In this document: in pieces, positions 6,538 to 6,612 of the stretch
Layout: the number at the start of each line of letters is the position of its first letter
How positions within the stretch are numbered: the stretch's first letter is position 1
NCBI GenBank assembly: GCA_905216175.1
Contig: CAJMSV010000091.1
Location: 1-6,612, forward strand
DNA: 6,612 nt
Direction of reading: 5' to 3'
From: an uncultured bacterium
Lineage (GTDB): Bacteria; Actinomycetota; Coriobacteriia; Coriobacteriales; Coriobacteriaceae
Translations under genes and position numbers: made by a program
The notes under the pieces: model-generated
The model's input: only the letters and a program-made list of their open reading frames with translations
Database searches by the model: none
What the model was told of the DNA's origin: nothing

Positions 6538-6566
6538 TTGCACCCCGCGCCAACAACCCCTTTAAT
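6538..6566 (+). promoter_or_regulatory. Candidate promoter for the terminal tRNA
   Basis: TTGCAC (6538-6543, 3 of 6 to the -35 consensus) and TTTAAT (6561-6566, 5 of 6 to the -10) are exactly 17 bp apart. The expected start near 6573 lies a few bases before the putative tRNA at 6580, as is usual for a short-leader tRNA transcript. It was found by eye only; the -35 is weak. Confidence 0.45.
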
Positions 6567-6579
6567 ATCTCCTAGTCAC

Positions 6580-6612
6580 TGGGCCATAGCTCAGCAATCA
6601 GAGAGCTTGCAT
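6580..6612 (+). tRNA. Putative tRNA, 5' portion only, isotype unknown
   Basis: TGGGCCA would be the acceptor 5' strand, followed by T8-A9 and a D-stem GCTC (6589-6592) that pairs with GAGC (6603-6606). TAGCTCAG is a very common tRNA 5' signature. The window ends before the anticodon can be read. An oddity is the D-loop AGCAATCAGA, which lacks the usual GG pair (G18-G19). If the D-stem is only three pairs (CTC with GAG at 6601-6603), base 6612 would be the conserved U33. The call rests on half a molecule. Confidence 0.4.

Overview
The window looks like one end of a shotgun contig from a moderately high-GC Gram-positive bacterium. Protein style (Lys/Ala/Pro-rich tails, glgB next to glgP) and strong G/C third-position bias with A/T-richer gaps fit an actinobacterial gut lineage such as Coriobacteriia (Collinsella-like). 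That placement is an impression from memory and was not tested by any search.

Layout. Bases 1-63 are not genomic: they read as an Illumina TruSeq P7-index-Read2 adapter left on the contig end. From 64 to 4837 the minus strand carries a two-gene glycogen operon. glgB (branching enzyme, 4837 to 2579) comes first, followed after a 94-nt gap by glgP (glycogen phosphorylase, 2484 to 64), which loses only its last few residues at the adapter junction. From 5169 to 6509 the plus strand carries a HAD-superfamily phosphatase/phosphomutase-like gene followed 9 bp later by a thiamine pyrophosphokinase gene. A promoter-like pair and the 5' part of a putative tRNA close the window.

The divergent gap between glgB and the HAD gene (4838-5168, 331 bp) is the densest regulatory stretch. 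It holds a perfect 9-N8-9 inverted repeat (half-site TGGTAAAAC) that overlaps the -35 elements of two divergent promoter candidates. A second, imperfect copy of the motif lies just before the HAD ribosome binding site. The predicted glgB leader of about 190 nt contains a symmetrical nested 8+8 bp dyad.

How it works together: GlgB introduces alpha-1,6 branches into glycogen and GlgP releases glucose-1-phosphate from its chain ends, so the minus-strand operon handles storage-glucan structure and mobilisation. The HAD and ThiN proteins form a separate small operon whose shared purpose is unproven. The shared operator suggests the two divergent units may be co-regulated. The least ordinary protein features are a 77-residue histone-H1-like basic tail on GlgB and a Gly in place of the usual His in GlgB's GH13 region I. 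I found no convincing evidence for a wholly new multi-gene system here.
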